Source: an uncultured Collinsella sp. (GTDB lineage Bacteria; Actinomycetota; Coriobacteriia; Coriobacteriales; Coriobacteriaceae). From it: a stretch of 21,698 nt of DNA. The DNA is taken from assembly GCA_900545615.1 (NCBI GenBank), contig UQZM01000038.1:1-21698 (forward strand), read 5' to 3'. Under the pieces are notes generated by a model. The model saw only the letters and a program-made list of their open reading frames with translations, made no database searches and was not told the origin of the DNA. Every line of letters starts with the position of its first letter. Position 1 is the stretch's first letter. Shown here piece by piece: positions 1 through 8,457 of the stretch. The position numbers and the translations under genes are program-made.

Positions 1-24
1 GTCGATCGCGAGTTCCGCACGAGC

Positions 25-49
25 CGGAGAGCACTTAATGTGCTCTCCG
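25..49. repeat. Strong hairpin downstream of the UPF0210 gene
   Basis: A perfect 10-bp inverted repeat (CGGAGAGCAC, 5-nt loop TTAAT, GTGCTCTCCG). The stem can be extended after an internal bulge by CGCA at 16-19 pairing with TGCG at 50-53. It lies about 75 bp past the stop of the leftward gene ending at 124. There is no U-tract on either side, so a classical intrinsic terminator is not supported. It could be a Rho-type 3' end structure or a repeat. Confidence 0.5.
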
Positions 50-123
50 TGCGAGTCAGGACTGTCCGAGCAGGCGACCTTATATATTTGCCCTCCCCGG
101 GGCTCCTCGCCCGAACCCCTCAG

Positions 124-1488
124 CTAGTTCTTCAGCGAGTTCAGCGGCGCCGGGAATCGACCACCACGGTGGGCAAGCACGGTGCCGGCGTTGGGGTTCA
201 CCGGCATGATGGGCGCACGGCCGAACAGGCCGCCGTACTCGACGCAGTCGCCCACGCCCTTGCCGATGGCGGGGATCACGCGGACGGCCGTGGTCTTGTT
301 GTTGATGACGCCGATGGCCATCTCGTCGGCGATGATGCCGGCGATGGTCTCGACCGGGGTGTCGCCGGGGATGGCGATCATGTCCAGGCCGACGGAGCAC
401 ACACAGGTCATGGCCTCGAGCTTCTCAAGCGAAAGCGCACCGGCCTCGACGGCGGCGATCATGCCGGCATCCTCGGACACGGGGATAAAGGCGCCGGAGA
501 GACCGCCCACGCTGGAGCTGGCCATGACGCCGCCCTTCTTGACGGCATCGTTGAGCATGGCGAGCGCGCAGGTCGTGCCGGGGCCACCGCAGGTGCCCAC
601 GCCGATGATCTCGAGGATGCGGGCAACGGAGTCGCCGATGGCAGGCGTGGGAGCCAGCGACAGGTCGACAATGCCTTTCTCGACACCCAGACGATGGGCG
701 GCCTCGCGGCTCATGAGCTCGCCCGCACGGGTGATCTTAAAGGCGGTCTGCTTGATCTTCTCGGCGACTTCCATCATCGAGGCGGAGTCGGGGAGCGTCT
801 CCAGGGCTGCAGCCATAACGCCGGGGCCCGAGACACCTACGTTGATGACGGCGTCGGCCTCGCCACCGCCGTGGACGGCGCCCGCCATAAACGGGGAGTC
901 CTCGACCATGTTGGCAAAGCAGACAAACTTGGAAGCGCCGACGGAATCCTCATCTGCCGTAAGCTTAGCGGCATCGATGATGGTCTGGGCGGCCATGAGC
1001 ACGGCATCCATGTTGATACCGGCGCGCAGGCTGGCGACGTTGACGCTGGAGCAGACGCGGCTCGTGGTGGCGAGCGCCTGCGGGATTGACTGGATGACGC
1101 GGCGGTCGGCGTTGCCGATGCCCTTCTGGACGAGTGCGGAGAAGCCGCCCAGGTAATCGATGCCGAGCGTCTCTGCCGCGCGGTCGAGGGCATGCGCGAT
1201 GGGGGTGAGGTCCTCATCCTTGCAGCACGCGGCGATCTGCGCCACCGGGGTGACGGAAACGCGCTTGTTGACGATGGGGATACCGTACTCGCGCTCGAGG
1301 TTCTCGGCGGTCTCGACCAGATGCTCAGCCGTGTGCGTCACGTGGTCGTAGATCTTCGTGCACATGCGGTCGAGGTTCTCGTCACCGCAACCCATGAGCG
1401 AAACACCCATGGTGATGGTCCTGATGTCGAGGTTCTGCTCCTCAACCATGCCGCGGGTTTCCGCGATTTCTGCGGGCGTGATCGCCAT
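124..1488 (-). CDS. PFL-family / UPF0210 (DUF711) protein
   Basis: This 454-residue protein has the usual length of the UPF0210 family. It opens with the typical segment MAITPAEIAETRGMVEEQN followed by IRTITMGVSLMGCGDENLDRM. Glycine-rich stretches (GGPGTTCALAMLNDAVKKGG, SSVGGLSGAFIPVSEDAGM) recall a glycyl-radical-enzyme-like fold, which gave rise to the PFL name. The biochemical role of the family is not established. The start at 1488 is preferred because AGGAG sits 7 nt upstream; an ATG 19 codons earlier has no such site. In many bacteria this gene follows a small ACT-domain gene (UPF0237), but none is present here. The upstream neighbour is metH, 108 bp away, with a candidate promoter between them, so it is probably a separate transcription unit or a secondary tail of the met operon. 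Confidence 0.9.
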   Translation of the reverse strand: MAITPAEIAETRGMVEEQNLDIRTITMGVSLMGCGDENLDRMCTKIYDHVTHTAEHLVETAENLEREYGIPIVNKRVSVTPVAQIAACCKDEDLTPIAHALDRAAETLGIDYLGGFSALVQKGIGNADRRVIQSIPQALATTSRVCSSVNVASLRAGINMDAVLMAAQTIIDAAKLTADEDSVGASKFVCFANMVEDSPFMAGAVHGGGEADAVINVGVSGPGVMAAALETLPDSASMMEVAEKIKQTAFKITRAGELMSREAAHRLGVEKGIVDLSLAPTPAIGDSVARILEIIGVGTCGGPGTTCALAMLNDAVKKGGVMASSSVGGLSGAFIPVSEDAGMIAAVEAGALSLEKLEAMTCVCSVGLDMIAIPGDTPVETIAGIIADEMAIGVINNKTTAVRVIPAIGKGVGDCVEYGGLFGRAPIMPVNPNAGTVLAHRGGRFPAPLNSLKN

Positions 1489-1523
1489 CCTTGCGCTCCT
1501 ATCTGCCAAAACGAGCATAGTCT

Positions 1524-1552
1524 TATCTATTCTAACGTGCCGCACGTGCCAA
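1524..1552 (-). promoter_or_regulatory. Candidate promoter for the UPF0210 gene
   Basis: Read on the minus strand, TTGGCA (1547-1552) and TAGATA (1524-1529) are separated by exactly 17 bp and lie about 35 bp upstream of the start at 1488. The -35 box lies inside the long hairpin at 1534-1571. Assigned by box match and spacing only. Confidence 0.4.
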
Positions 1553-1571
1553 GTGGCGCATGCGGCACGTT
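1534..1571. terminator. Long hairpin between metH and the UPF0210 gene
   Basis: AACGTGCCGCA (1534-1544) pairs perfectly with TGCGGCACGTT (1561-1571). Inside it, GTGCC pairs with GGCGC around an AAGT loop. The structure begins 26 bp past the metH stop. It lacks a good U-tract in the leftward direction; the T-run (1570-1573) is on the plus strand. It may be a weak metH terminator or a processing structure. Confidence 0.45.
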
Positions 1572-1596
1572 TTGGTGCTCGGTTGTTTCCGTTGTG

Positions 1597-4155
1597 TTAC
1601 TGCCCAAAGACCTCTTCGGCGATACGAGCGCTTTCGGCGGCGTCCTTGGCGTAGTAGTCCGCGCCGATCTGCTTGGCGTATTCGGGGGTGAGTACGGCGC
1701 CGCCTACGATGATCTTGACGCCCGGCACCTCGGCATGAAGCAGCTTGATGGTCTCTTCCATGGCCACGACGGTGGTGGTCATAAGCGCCGAGAGGCCGAC
1801 GAGCTTAATGTCGCGCTCCTGTACGGTCTTGAGCACCTCCTGCGGATCGACGTCGCGGCCTAGGTCAAAGACGGTATAGCCGTAGTTATCGAGCAGCATC
1901 TTGACGATGTTCTTACCGATGTCGTGGATGTCGCCCTTGACGGTGGCCACGCAGATCTTGCCCTTGTCGGCGATCTCGCCGGCGGGCATCAGGCGTTTGA
2001 TGGTGTCGAAGCCCACGCGCGCGGCCTCGGCCGAGGCCATAAGCTGCGGCAAGAAGAACTTGCCCTGGTCAAAGAGGACGCCAACCTCGTCGAGGGCGGG
2101 GATAAAGTGATTGTTGATGAGGTCCATGGCGTCGTGGTCTGCCAGCAGACGCTCGGTCTCGGCCGCGATCTCGCCTTTGCGGCCCGAGACGACCATGCGA
2201 CGGATCGGGTCGTCGTTGCCGTCTGTGCCGGCGGTGCCAGCAGTGGGTGCAGTGTCGGTCGATGCCGCCTGGGCCGCTACCGGGTTCGCGGCGATTTTGT
2301 ACGGATCGGTCCAGCCGGCGTAGCGCTCGATGTATCCGGTCGAGCCCTCGTCCTCAACGCTCAGGACGCGATAGCTGTAGACGGTGTCCATAAAGCGCTT
2401 GGAACCCGGGTTCATGATGGGGGCGTCCAGGCCTGCGCCAAAAGCGGCGGCCAAAAAGACCGAGCCCAGCAGCGGGCGGGCAGGCAGGCCAAAGCTGATG
2501 TTCGACACGCCGAGCGCGCATTTGACGCCCAGGCGTTCCTTGCACAGGGACATGGCGCGCAGGATCTGCTCGGCCTGGCGTTGATTGGTCGAGGCGGTCA
2601 TGACCAGGCAGTCGATGAGGATGCGGTCCGGTCCGATGCCGTAGCGGGCAGCCTCGGCCACGATGCGCTCGGCGATGGCGAAGCGGGCCTCGGCGGTATC
2701 GGGGATGCCGCCTTCGTCGAGCGTAAGGCCGACAACGTTGGTGCCGTAGTGGGCGACCAGCGGAAAGATCTCATCCATGATCTGCTGCTTGCCATTGACC
2801 GAGTTGATGATGGGCTTGCCGGCGTAGCGGCGCACGGCGGCCTCGACGGCTGCAGGATCGGTGGAGTCGATCTGCAGCGGCAGGAGCGTGGAGCCCTGGA
2901 GCTGTTCGGTCGCCTGTTGGATAATCTTGACCTCGTCGATCTCGGGCAGGCCCACGTTGACGTCCAGGATGTCGGCGCCCTGCTCCTGCTGGCTGATGCC
3001 CTGGCTCACCACGTAGTCCAGATCGCCGTCGCGCAGGGCCTGCTGCAGGCGCTTTTTGCCGGTGGGGTTGATGCGCTCGCCGATGACGGCGATTTTGTGG
3101 CCATCGCAGGGGAGGTCCACCACGGTCTGGGCGCTTGTGACCGACATGCTGGGCTTGCGGTGGCGCGGACTGGGCGTGTGGTTATCGATAAGCGTGCGCA
3201 GTGCTGCCATGTGCGCCGGCGTGGTGCCGCAGCAGCCGCCCACGACGCTCACGCCGTCCTCGATCATGCCGGCGACGGCCTTGGCGTATTCGGGGGCTTG
3301 GATATCAAAGACGGTGTTGCCGTCGTCGTCCACATGGGGGAGTCCCGCATTGGCCTGCACCATAACGGGTTTGTCGGTAACGGTGAGCATACGTGCGGCG
3401 AGTCCTCGGAGCTCGGCCGGTCCTTGGCTGCAGTTGATGCCCAAAACGTCGGTGCCGATGGCATCGAGCGTGATGGCGGCAACCTCGGGACTCGTGCCCA
3501 GGAAGGTGCGGCCGTCCTCCTCAAAGGTCATGGTGGCAAAGACGGGCAGGTCGGAGTTCTCGCGGCAGGCGAGGACGGCCGCCTTGATCTCGGCCAGGTC
3601 GGTCATAGTCTCGATAATAAAGAGGTCCACGCCCGCGTCGACGCCGGCGCGCACTTCCTCGGCAAAGAGGTCATAGGCCTCGTCAAAGCTGAGGGTGCCT
3701 AAGGGACGAAGCAACGCGCCGATGGGGCCGATATCGCCGGCGACGTAGCGGGCGCCGGCCTCGCGGGCGCAGGTGACGGCCGCGGCAAAGACATCTGCCA
3801 CGGTGGCGGCACCGTCGAGCTTGTGGGCGTTGGCGCCAAAGGTGTTGGCGGTGATCACGTCGCAGCCGGCCTCGACATATTGACGTTGGATATCAGTGAT
3901 AACCTGGGGCTCCTCAAAGTTGAGCAGCTCGGGCAGGGCGCCGGCCTTCATGCCGGCCGCCTGCAGCATGGTGCCCATGCCGCCGTCAAACAGCAGGTGC
4001 CCCGTGCCCTCGATGGCGGCACGCAGGCGATCGTCCTTAATGCGAAGGTCATCGATCGTGCGCGTTTTGTACGCGGCACCGTTGCAGCGCGCAGCATTGA
4101 CGGGTGCCGCCAGCGCGGCACCGTCCAGATCATGAGTGATAAGCGGAGTAAACAT
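1597..4155 (-). CDS. metH: Cobalamin-dependent methionine synthase without reactivation domain
   Basis: Transfers the methyl group of 5-methyl-THF through cobalamin to homocysteine in the cytoplasm. The 852 residues read in order: a homocysteine S-methyltransferase domain from about residue 52 (FDGGMGTML) with zinc-ligand cysteines C242 (GINCSQGP) and C308/C309 (GGCCGTTP); a pterin-binding barrel from about 355 (GERINPTGKK at 359); an Ala/Thr/Gly-rich linker near 628-648; a helical cap; and a B12-binding domain with GDIHDIGK, where H744 is the cobalt ligand. The protein ends after this domain. The C-terminal AdoMet-binding reactivation module of E. coli MetH (about 1,227 aa) is absent and is supplied by the gene just upstream. 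The start at 4155 has AGGAG 6 nt upstream. A roughly 50-residue N-terminal extension of no recognised function precedes the first domain. Confidence 0.96.
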   Translation of the reverse strand: MFTPLITHDLDGAALAAPVNAARCNGAAYKTRTIDDLRIKDDRLRAAIEGTGHLLFDGGMGTMLQAAGMKAGALPELLNFEEPQVITDIQRQYVEAGCDVITANTFGANAHKLDGAATVADVFAAAVTCAREAGARYVAGDIGPIGALLRPLGTLSFDEAYDLFAEEVRAGVDAGVDLFIIETMTDLAEIKAAVLACRENSDLPVFATMTFEEDGRTFLGTSPEVAAITLDAIGTDVLGINCSQGPAELRGLAARMLTVTDKPVMVQANAGLPHVDDDGNTVFDIQAPEYAKAVAGMIEDGVSVVGGCCGTTPAHMAALRTLIDNHTPSPRHRKPSMSVTSAQTVVDLPCDGHKIAVIGERINPTGKKRLQQALRDGDLDYVVSQGISQQEQGADILDVNVGLPEIDEVKIIQQATEQLQGSTLLPLQIDSTDPAAVEAAVRRYAGKPIINSVNGKQQIMDEIFPLVAHYGTNVVGLTLDEGGIPDTAEARFAIAERIVAEAARYGIGPDRILIDCLVMTASTNQRQAEQILRAMSLCKERLGVKCALGVSNISFGLPARPLLGSVFLAAAFGAGLDAPIMNPGSKRFMDTVYSYRVLSVEDEGSTGYIERYAGWTDPYKIAANPVAAQAASTDTAPTAGTAGTDGNDDPIRRMVVSGRKGEIAAETERLLADHDAMDLINNHFIPALDEVGVLFDQGKFFLPQLMASAEAARVGFDTIKRLMPAGEIADKGKICVATVKGDIHDIGKNIVKMLLDNYGYTVFDLGRDVDPQEVLKTVQERDIKLVGLSALMTTTVVAMEETIKLLHAEVPGVKIIVGGAVLTPEYAKQIGADYYAKDAAESARIAEEVFGQ

Positions 4156-4164
4156 CGATGGCTC

Positions 4165-4953
4165 CTAATGGCTGGAATAGCAGGTGGTGTGGGCGGCGCG
4201 GAAGCGGCAGTGCTCGCGCATGCGGCAGATATTGCAGGTGGGGCGGCTCTGGGCGTCGTGGACTTCGCCGTCGAACAGACCAATCACCGCGGTCACGCTT
4301 TTGGTGGGCATGAGCAGGCTGGTGGGGGTGACGGTAAGTCCAATGAGGCGCGTGGCATTGAGTGCATCCACGATCGAGCGCTGGGCAGAGAGCGGGCAGT
4401 CGCCATAGCCGGGACTGAAGCGCCAGTTGCCGGCGAGCCCGTGTGCAGCGGCTGCAGCCTTGACCTGCTGGTCCATCTGCTCGACGGCGGCCTCCACATA
4501 GGCAGAGCATGCGGCGTCGAGCACGGCGCCTTCCAGGGGTTGCTGGGCTCCCGTGGTGCGCAGACGGCGTTCGGCAGACATCCCGAGGGTGCAGGCCATG
4601 AGCGCCGCCAGGCGGGCGTCTTTGAGATGTCGATAGATATCACGACCCCGCAGCTCAACATTGGTGCCAACCAAGCGGATGCAGGGCTCGCCCTGCTCGT
4701 CGACGCCCGTGGCATCGACGGCAAACACGCGTCGCACGCCGCGGGGCTCGATATCCAGCTCTAGGCGCTCGACTACAAGCTCAATTCGTCGTGACAGCTC
4801 GGGCTCAATCTGCTGGCCGCCGTAGCCCAGATACCGCAGCATCTCGGCACGGTCGACACGAGGGCGGTGGGCAGCGTCGATACGGTAAAGCGCCGGCGAC
4901 GCAAGGTCGGCCGGCACTTCAACAACGGTTGTATCGACGTGCGGTTTTTCCAT
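4165..4953 (-). CDS. Stand-alone MetH reactivation (AdoMet-binding) domain protein
   Basis: A 262-aa protein matching the vitamin B12-dependent methionine synthase activation domain. The key segment is FSPGYGDCPLSAQR, equivalent to the RxxxGYpacP AdoMet-binding motif at the C-terminus of E. coli MetH. Its role would be reductive methylation of oxidised cob(II)alamin using AdoMet, acting in trans on the truncated MetH encoded next. The C-terminus carries a cysteine cluster (TCNICRMREHCRFR then C) that may bind a metal or Fe-S centre; that is inference. Its ATG shares one base with the metF stop (TAATG at 4953), implying translational coupling, and its stop is 9 nt before metH. The longer open frame upstream overlaps metF and is not used. 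Confidence 0.9.
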   Translation of the reverse strand: MEKPHVDTTVVEVPADLASPALYRIDAAHRPRVDRAEMLRYLGYGGQQIEPELSRRIELVVERLELDIEPRGVRRVFAVDATGVDEQGEPCIRLVGTNVELRGRDIYRHLKDARLAALMACTLGMSAERRLRTTGAQQPLEGAVLDAACSAYVEAAVEQMDQQVKAAAAAHGLAGNWRFSPGYGDCPLSAQRSIVDALNATRLIGLTVTPTSLLMPTKSVTAVIGLFDGEVHDAQSRPTCNICRMREHCRFRAAHTTCYSSH

Positions 4954-5825
4954 TACCCCAGGCGCTCCATAATGGTCGCGGCGATTGCAGGACGGTTCAT
5001 AGTGTACAGGTGCAGACCGTCGGCACCGTGCTCCTTGAGGTCGCAAAGCTGGCGGGCGGCATAATCTACACCGGCTGCCTGCAGGCTCTCGGGGTCGTTC
5101 TCGTACTTGGCGAGAATCTTGATGACGGGGGAGGGCAGCGATGCGCCGCACATAAAGACCATGCGGCTGATTTGCGACTTGCCCATAAACGGCATGATGC
5201 CCGCAGTAATGGGCACAGTGATGCTGGCCTTGTCGGCAAGCTCGCGGAAGCGATAGAAGCACTCGTTATCAAAGAAGAGCTGTGTCACAAAGAAGCTCGC
5301 GCCGGCGTCTTGCTTTTGCTTGAGGTGCTCGACCGAGAGGTTGAGATCCTCGCAGGCAATGTGGCCTTCGGGGTAGGCTGCGGCGCCCACGCAAAAGCCG
5401 GCGTCGACGAGCTCGGGGATGAGGTCGCGGGCGTAGGCGTAGTCAGAGGCGGGCTTGTCGTCCTCGGTCGCGCCAGCGGGAAGATCACCACGCAGGGCCA
5501 GGATGTTTTCAACGCCGGCGGTGCGATACTCGTCGATCTTGGCGGCGATATCGGCGTGCGAGCGGCCCACACAGGTAAGGTGTGCCACCGAGGGTGTATC
5601 GAATTCGCTCGTAATCATATGTGCGATGGGGGCGGTGGTGGCGCCGTTGCCCGAGCCGCCGGCAGAGCAGGTGACCGAGACAAAGCTCGGCGAAAGCTTG
5701 CACAGATTGCCTGCCACCTCGCGAGCCGTGTCGAGGGTAAGCTCGCCCTTGGGCGGGAACATCTCAAACGAAACGGGTGCGGTGCCCTGGGATGCTGCCT
5801 GCTTAAAAACCTCGTCGACGCGCAT
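4953..5825 (-). CDS. metF: Methylenetetrahydrofolate reductase
   Basis: Reduces 5,10-methylene-THF to 5-methyl-THF with FAD, producing the methyl donor for the MetH encoded two genes downstream. The 290 residues are a standard MetF length. Visible motifs are VSFEMFPPKGE with the conserved acidic residue E21, SVTCSAGGSG, HLTCVGRS and ENILALRGDLP. The start at 5825 is chosen over an ATG 22 codons upstream because AAAGGAG lies 7 nt before it. It is first in the operon metF, reactivation gene, metH, so methyl supply, enzyme and repair are co-expressed. No cobalamin or SAM riboswitch signature was found in the upstream 140 bp. Confidence 0.96.
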   Translation of the reverse strand: MRVDEVFKQAASQGTAPVSFEMFPPKGELTLDTAREVAGNLCKLSPSFVSVTCSAGGSGNGATTAPIAHMITSEFDTPSVAHLTCVGRSHADIAAKIDEYRTAGVENILALRGDLPAGATEDDKPASDYAYARDLIPELVDAGFCVGAAAYPEGHIACEDLNLSVEHLKQKQDAGASFFVTQLFFDNECFYRFRELADKASITVPITAGIMPFMGKSQISRMVFMCGASLPSPVIKILAKYENDPESLQAAGVDYAARQLCDLKEHGADGLHLYTMNRPAIAATIMERLG

Positions 5826-5964
5826 ATCGTGCTCCTTTAGATACGCAATAGTGTGATGTGTTTTAAGGATTCTACAGCACCACTGTGTCACGGTGGAGTT
5901 TCACTCGCTATTTGGGGATACCAATCGAAAATGCTTTGCTATCGGCATTTCCTATAACAGAGCG

Positions 5965-6040
5965 GTCAATCTAGGATGGGGCTATATTGAATGGTATTTG
6001 ATGCGAAATACCAGTTAATAGAGCCCCATCCCAAATTGAC
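5965..6040. repeat. 76-bp near-perfect inverted repeat in the metF/glnN intergenic region
   Basis: Two 35-nt arms around the 6-nt loop GATGCG (6000-6005). From the outside in the pairs are GTCAAT/ATTGAC, GGATGGGGCT/AGCCCCATCC, TATT/AATA and TGGTATTT/AAATACCA, interrupted by only a few mismatches or wobbles. It lies in a 426-bp gap between divergent genes and does not end in a U-tract. It could be a MITE-like insertion, a small structured RNA, or a barrier between the two divergent units. Confidence 0.8.
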
Positions 6041-6096
6041 TACCCTTAAACTATGGGGAGAGGTCTGCAATTTATACAGTTGATTGGCCATTAAGG

Positions 6097-6230
6097 GCGG
6101 CAGCGCCGCTGTGATGCGGTAACCTCATTGATTGGTTTCGCGACAGCAACATAACGGTAATGTCGCGGAAACACGGCGAGTCTAAGCTATGACTCGTTCG
6201 TTAGTAATCAACACCGCTTCTCACGCGGTG
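6097..6230 (+). promoter_or_regulatory. Structured leader upstream of glnN
   Basis: Four successive hairpins precede the glnN start: GCGGC/GCCGC (6097-6109), GTTTCGCGACA/TGTCGCGGAAAC (6135-6172, one bulge), CGAGTC/GACTCG (6177-6196) and CACCGC/GCGGTG (6212-6230). None carries a terminator U-tract. The leader does not match the glutamine riboswitch consensus as I know it. The transcription start is not determined, so its inclusion in the mRNA is inferred. Confidence 0.4.
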
Positions 6231-6251
6231 CCGATACGAAGGGAGTTCCGT

Positions 6252-8339
6252 ATGGCCGATCTTACTGACCGCTTCGGGACCATGGTGTTCTCTGAGGAAG
6301 TCATGAAGGACTACCTCCCCAAGGACATTTGGAAGCGCCTTGCTGCAACCCTCGAGGGCGGTGAGCCGCTCGACCTGGATGTGGCCAACGCCGTTGCCCA
6401 CGCCATGAAGGTCTGGGCCATCTCCAAGGGCGCGACGCACTACGCGCACTGGTTCCAGCCGCTTTCGGGCATTACTTCCGAGAAGCACGACAGCTTCCTG
6501 GAGCCCAACCACGACGGCACCGCCATTACCAAGTTTACGGGCAAGAACCTCATCCAGGGCGAGCCCGATGCCTCGAGCTTCCCCAACGGCGGCCTGCGCG
6601 CTACCTTCGAGGCCCGTGGCTACACCGCTTGGGATCCCACTAGCCCCGCCTTTATCAAGGACGATGTCCTGTGCATCCCCACGGCTTTCTGCTCCTACAC
6701 GGGCGAGGCCCTGGACAAGAAGACCCCGCTGCTGCGTTCCATGACCGCGCTCTCGCGTGAGTCTAAGCGCGTTTTGGCGCTGTTTGGCAAGACCCCCAAG
6801 AAGGTCGTTCCTTCCGTGGGCGACGAGCAGGAGTACTTCCTGATCAAGAAGGACGCTTACCGCAAGCGCAAGGACCTGGTCATCACCGGCCGCACCCTCT
6901 TTGGTGCTGCTCCCTGCAAGGGCCAGGAGCTCGAGGAGCACTACTTTGGCGCTATCCGCCCCACCGTCTCGGCCTATATGAAGGACCTGGACGATGAACT
7001 GTGGGCGCTTGGCATTCCCGCCAAGACCAAGCACAACGAGGTTGCTCCCTGCCAGCATGAGCTCGCACCGGTCTATGGCGAGGTCAACGAGGCCATCGAC
7101 CAGAATCTGGTCATGATGGAGAAGATGAAGCTCATCGCCTCCCGCCACGACTTGGTCTGCCTGCTGCACGAGAAGCCCTTTGAGGGCATCAACGGTTCGG
7201 GCAAGCACAACAACTGGTCGCTTGGCACCGAGTCCGAGAATCTGCTCGATCCGGGCGACACCCCGCTCGACAACCTGCAGTTCATCGTCTTCCTCACCGC
7301 GGTGATCGAGGCCGTCGATAACTATCAGGAGCTCCTGCGTGCCTCCGTTGCCTCGGCCGGCAACGACCATCGTCTGGGCGCCAACGAGGCTCCTCCGGCG
7401 ATTATGTCCATCTTCCTGGGCGACCAGCTTACCGAGGTCGTCGAGAAGATCATCGATGGCAAGGCTTCCGTCCATGCCACGCGCGGCGTGCTCGACCTGG
7501 GCGCCGATACCCTGCCCAAGCTGATGCAGGACAACACCGACCGCAACCGCACCTCCCCGTTTGCCTTTACCGGCAATAAGTTTGAGTTCCGTGCCTGCGG
7601 CTCCGAGCAGAACGTCTCCGACTCCAACCTGGTGCTCGATGCCGCCGTGGCCAAGTCGCTCAAGTCCTTCGCCGACGCGCTTGAGGGTACGCCCGAGGAT
7701 GAGTTCCAGGACGCCGCGCTCGAGTACTGCAAGAAGGTCCTGACCGACCACCAGCGTATCCTCTTCTCCGGCGATGGCTACTCCGACGAGTGGCCCGTCG
7801 AGGCCGAGAAGCGCGGCCTTGCCAACAACAAGACCACGGCCGACGCCCTGCCCGCCTTTGTTTCCGATAAGGCCATTGCGCTCTTTGAGGAGACGGGTGT
7901 CCTGACCAAGGCCGAGGCCCAGTGCCGCTACGATTGCAAGCTCGAGAAGTACAACAAGCTCATGAACATCGAGGCCACCACGATGGTTCGCGAGGCGCGT
8001 CGTACCTATCGCCCGGTCATTACCGCCTATGCCACCAAGGTCGCTAAGGGCCTTGAGACTATTCGTGCCGCCGGTGCCGAGGCCGCCATGCAGTGCGAGC
8101 AGAACACGCTCAACAAGCTCTGCAACGGCATCACTACCATCAACGACTCCATCAAGGCGCTCGACGCCGTGCATCAGAAGGCCGAAGCCCTCGATGGTCA
8201 GGAGCAGGCCAATGTGTATGCACACGAGGTCGTTCCCGCTATGGATACGCTGCGCGCCGCCGTGGATGCCATGGAGGAGATCGTGGCCGCCGACTACTGG
8301 CCGGTTCCGACCTACGACGACATCCTGTTCTACGTGTAG
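6252..8339 (+). CDS. glnN: Glutamine synthetase, type III (GSIII)
   Basis: ATP-dependent amidation of glutamate with ammonium; the main nitrogen-assimilating enzyme in anaerobes that carry the long type III form. The 695 residues fit the GSIII size and not the roughly 450-aa types I/II. Visible motifs include KGATHYAHWFQPLSG (residues 59-73), VGDEQEYFLI (189-198) in the catalytic acid strand, HNEVAPCQHELAPVYGEVN, the ATP-loop segment GINGSGKHNNWS, and NRTSPFAFTGNKFEFRACGS near the active-site arginine. The start at 6252 has GAAGGGAG about 6 nt upstream; an in-frame ATG 21 codons earlier lies in the structured leader and lacks a ribosome site. Codon choice is strongly biased to C-ending codons, suggesting high expression. 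It is monocistronic, bounded by a strong terminator. Confidence 0.97.
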   Translation: MADLTDRFGTMVFSEEVMKDYLPKDIWKRLAATLEGGEPLDLDVANAVAHAMKVWAISKGATHYAHWFQPLSGITSEKHDSFLEPNHDGTAITKFTGKNLIQGEPDASSFPNGGLRATFEARGYTAWDPTSPAFIKDDVLCIPTAFCSYTGEALDKKTPLLRSMTALSRESKRVLALFGKTPKKVVPSVGDEQEYFLIKKDAYRKRKDLVITGRTLFGAAPCKGQELEEHYFGAIRPTVSAYMKDLDDELWALGIPAKTKHNEVAPCQHELAPVYGEVNEAIDQNLVMMEKMKLIASRHDLVCLLHEKPFEGINGSGKHNNWSLGTESENLLDPGDTPLDNLQFIVFLTAVIEAVDNYQELLRASVASAGNDHRLGANEAPPAIMSIFLGDQLTEVVEKIIDGKASVHATRGVLDLGADTLPKLMQDNTDRNRTSPFAFTGNKFEFRACGSEQNVSDSNLVLDAAVAKSLKSFADALEGTPEDEFQDAALEYCKKVLTDHQRILFSGDGYSDEWPVEAEKRGLANNKTTADALPAFVSDKAIALFEETGVLTKAEAQCRYDCKLEKYNKLMNIEATTMVREARRTYRPVITAYATKVAKGLETIRAAGAEAAMQCEQNTLNKLCNGITTINDSIKALDAVHQKAEALDGQEQANVYAHEVVPAMDTLRAAVDAMEEIVAADYWPVPTYDDILFYV

Positions 8340-8369
8340 GATTGGGACAACATACCGTCACGGTTGAAA

Positions 8370-8403
8370 GCCGGGGTCCGCATTACGCGGACCCCGGCCT
8401 TTT
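8370..8403 (+). terminator. Intrinsic terminator of glnN
   Basis: A perfect 12-bp GC-rich stem (GCCGGGGTCCGC with GCGGACCCCGGC, 5-nt loop) followed by CTTTT, starting 30 bp after the glnN stop. Confidence 0.93.
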
Positions 8404-8457
8404 GATTGCGAAGGGCGCTTTGAAGCCCGTTTTGCAACTGATTCACCCACGCAATAA

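Noticed and set aside
5826..5964. Cobalamin or SAM riboswitch ahead of metF
   Set aside because: No B12-box-like GCCACTG sequence or SAM-I type core was found on the minus strand; only a weak GTGACACAGTGG dyad is present.
6041..6251. Glutamine riboswitch before glnN
   Set aside because: The hairpins do not contain the conserved glnA-RNA sequence blocks, and those riboswitches are known mainly from cyanobacteria.
6201..8225. A 674-codon open frame antisense to glnN
   Set aside because: It is the mirror of a strongly codon-biased GC-rich gene; its translation is low-complexity Leu/Gly/Val-rich and lacks motifs or a ribosome site. Similar long antisense frames over metH, gldA and ychF were dismissed for the same reason.
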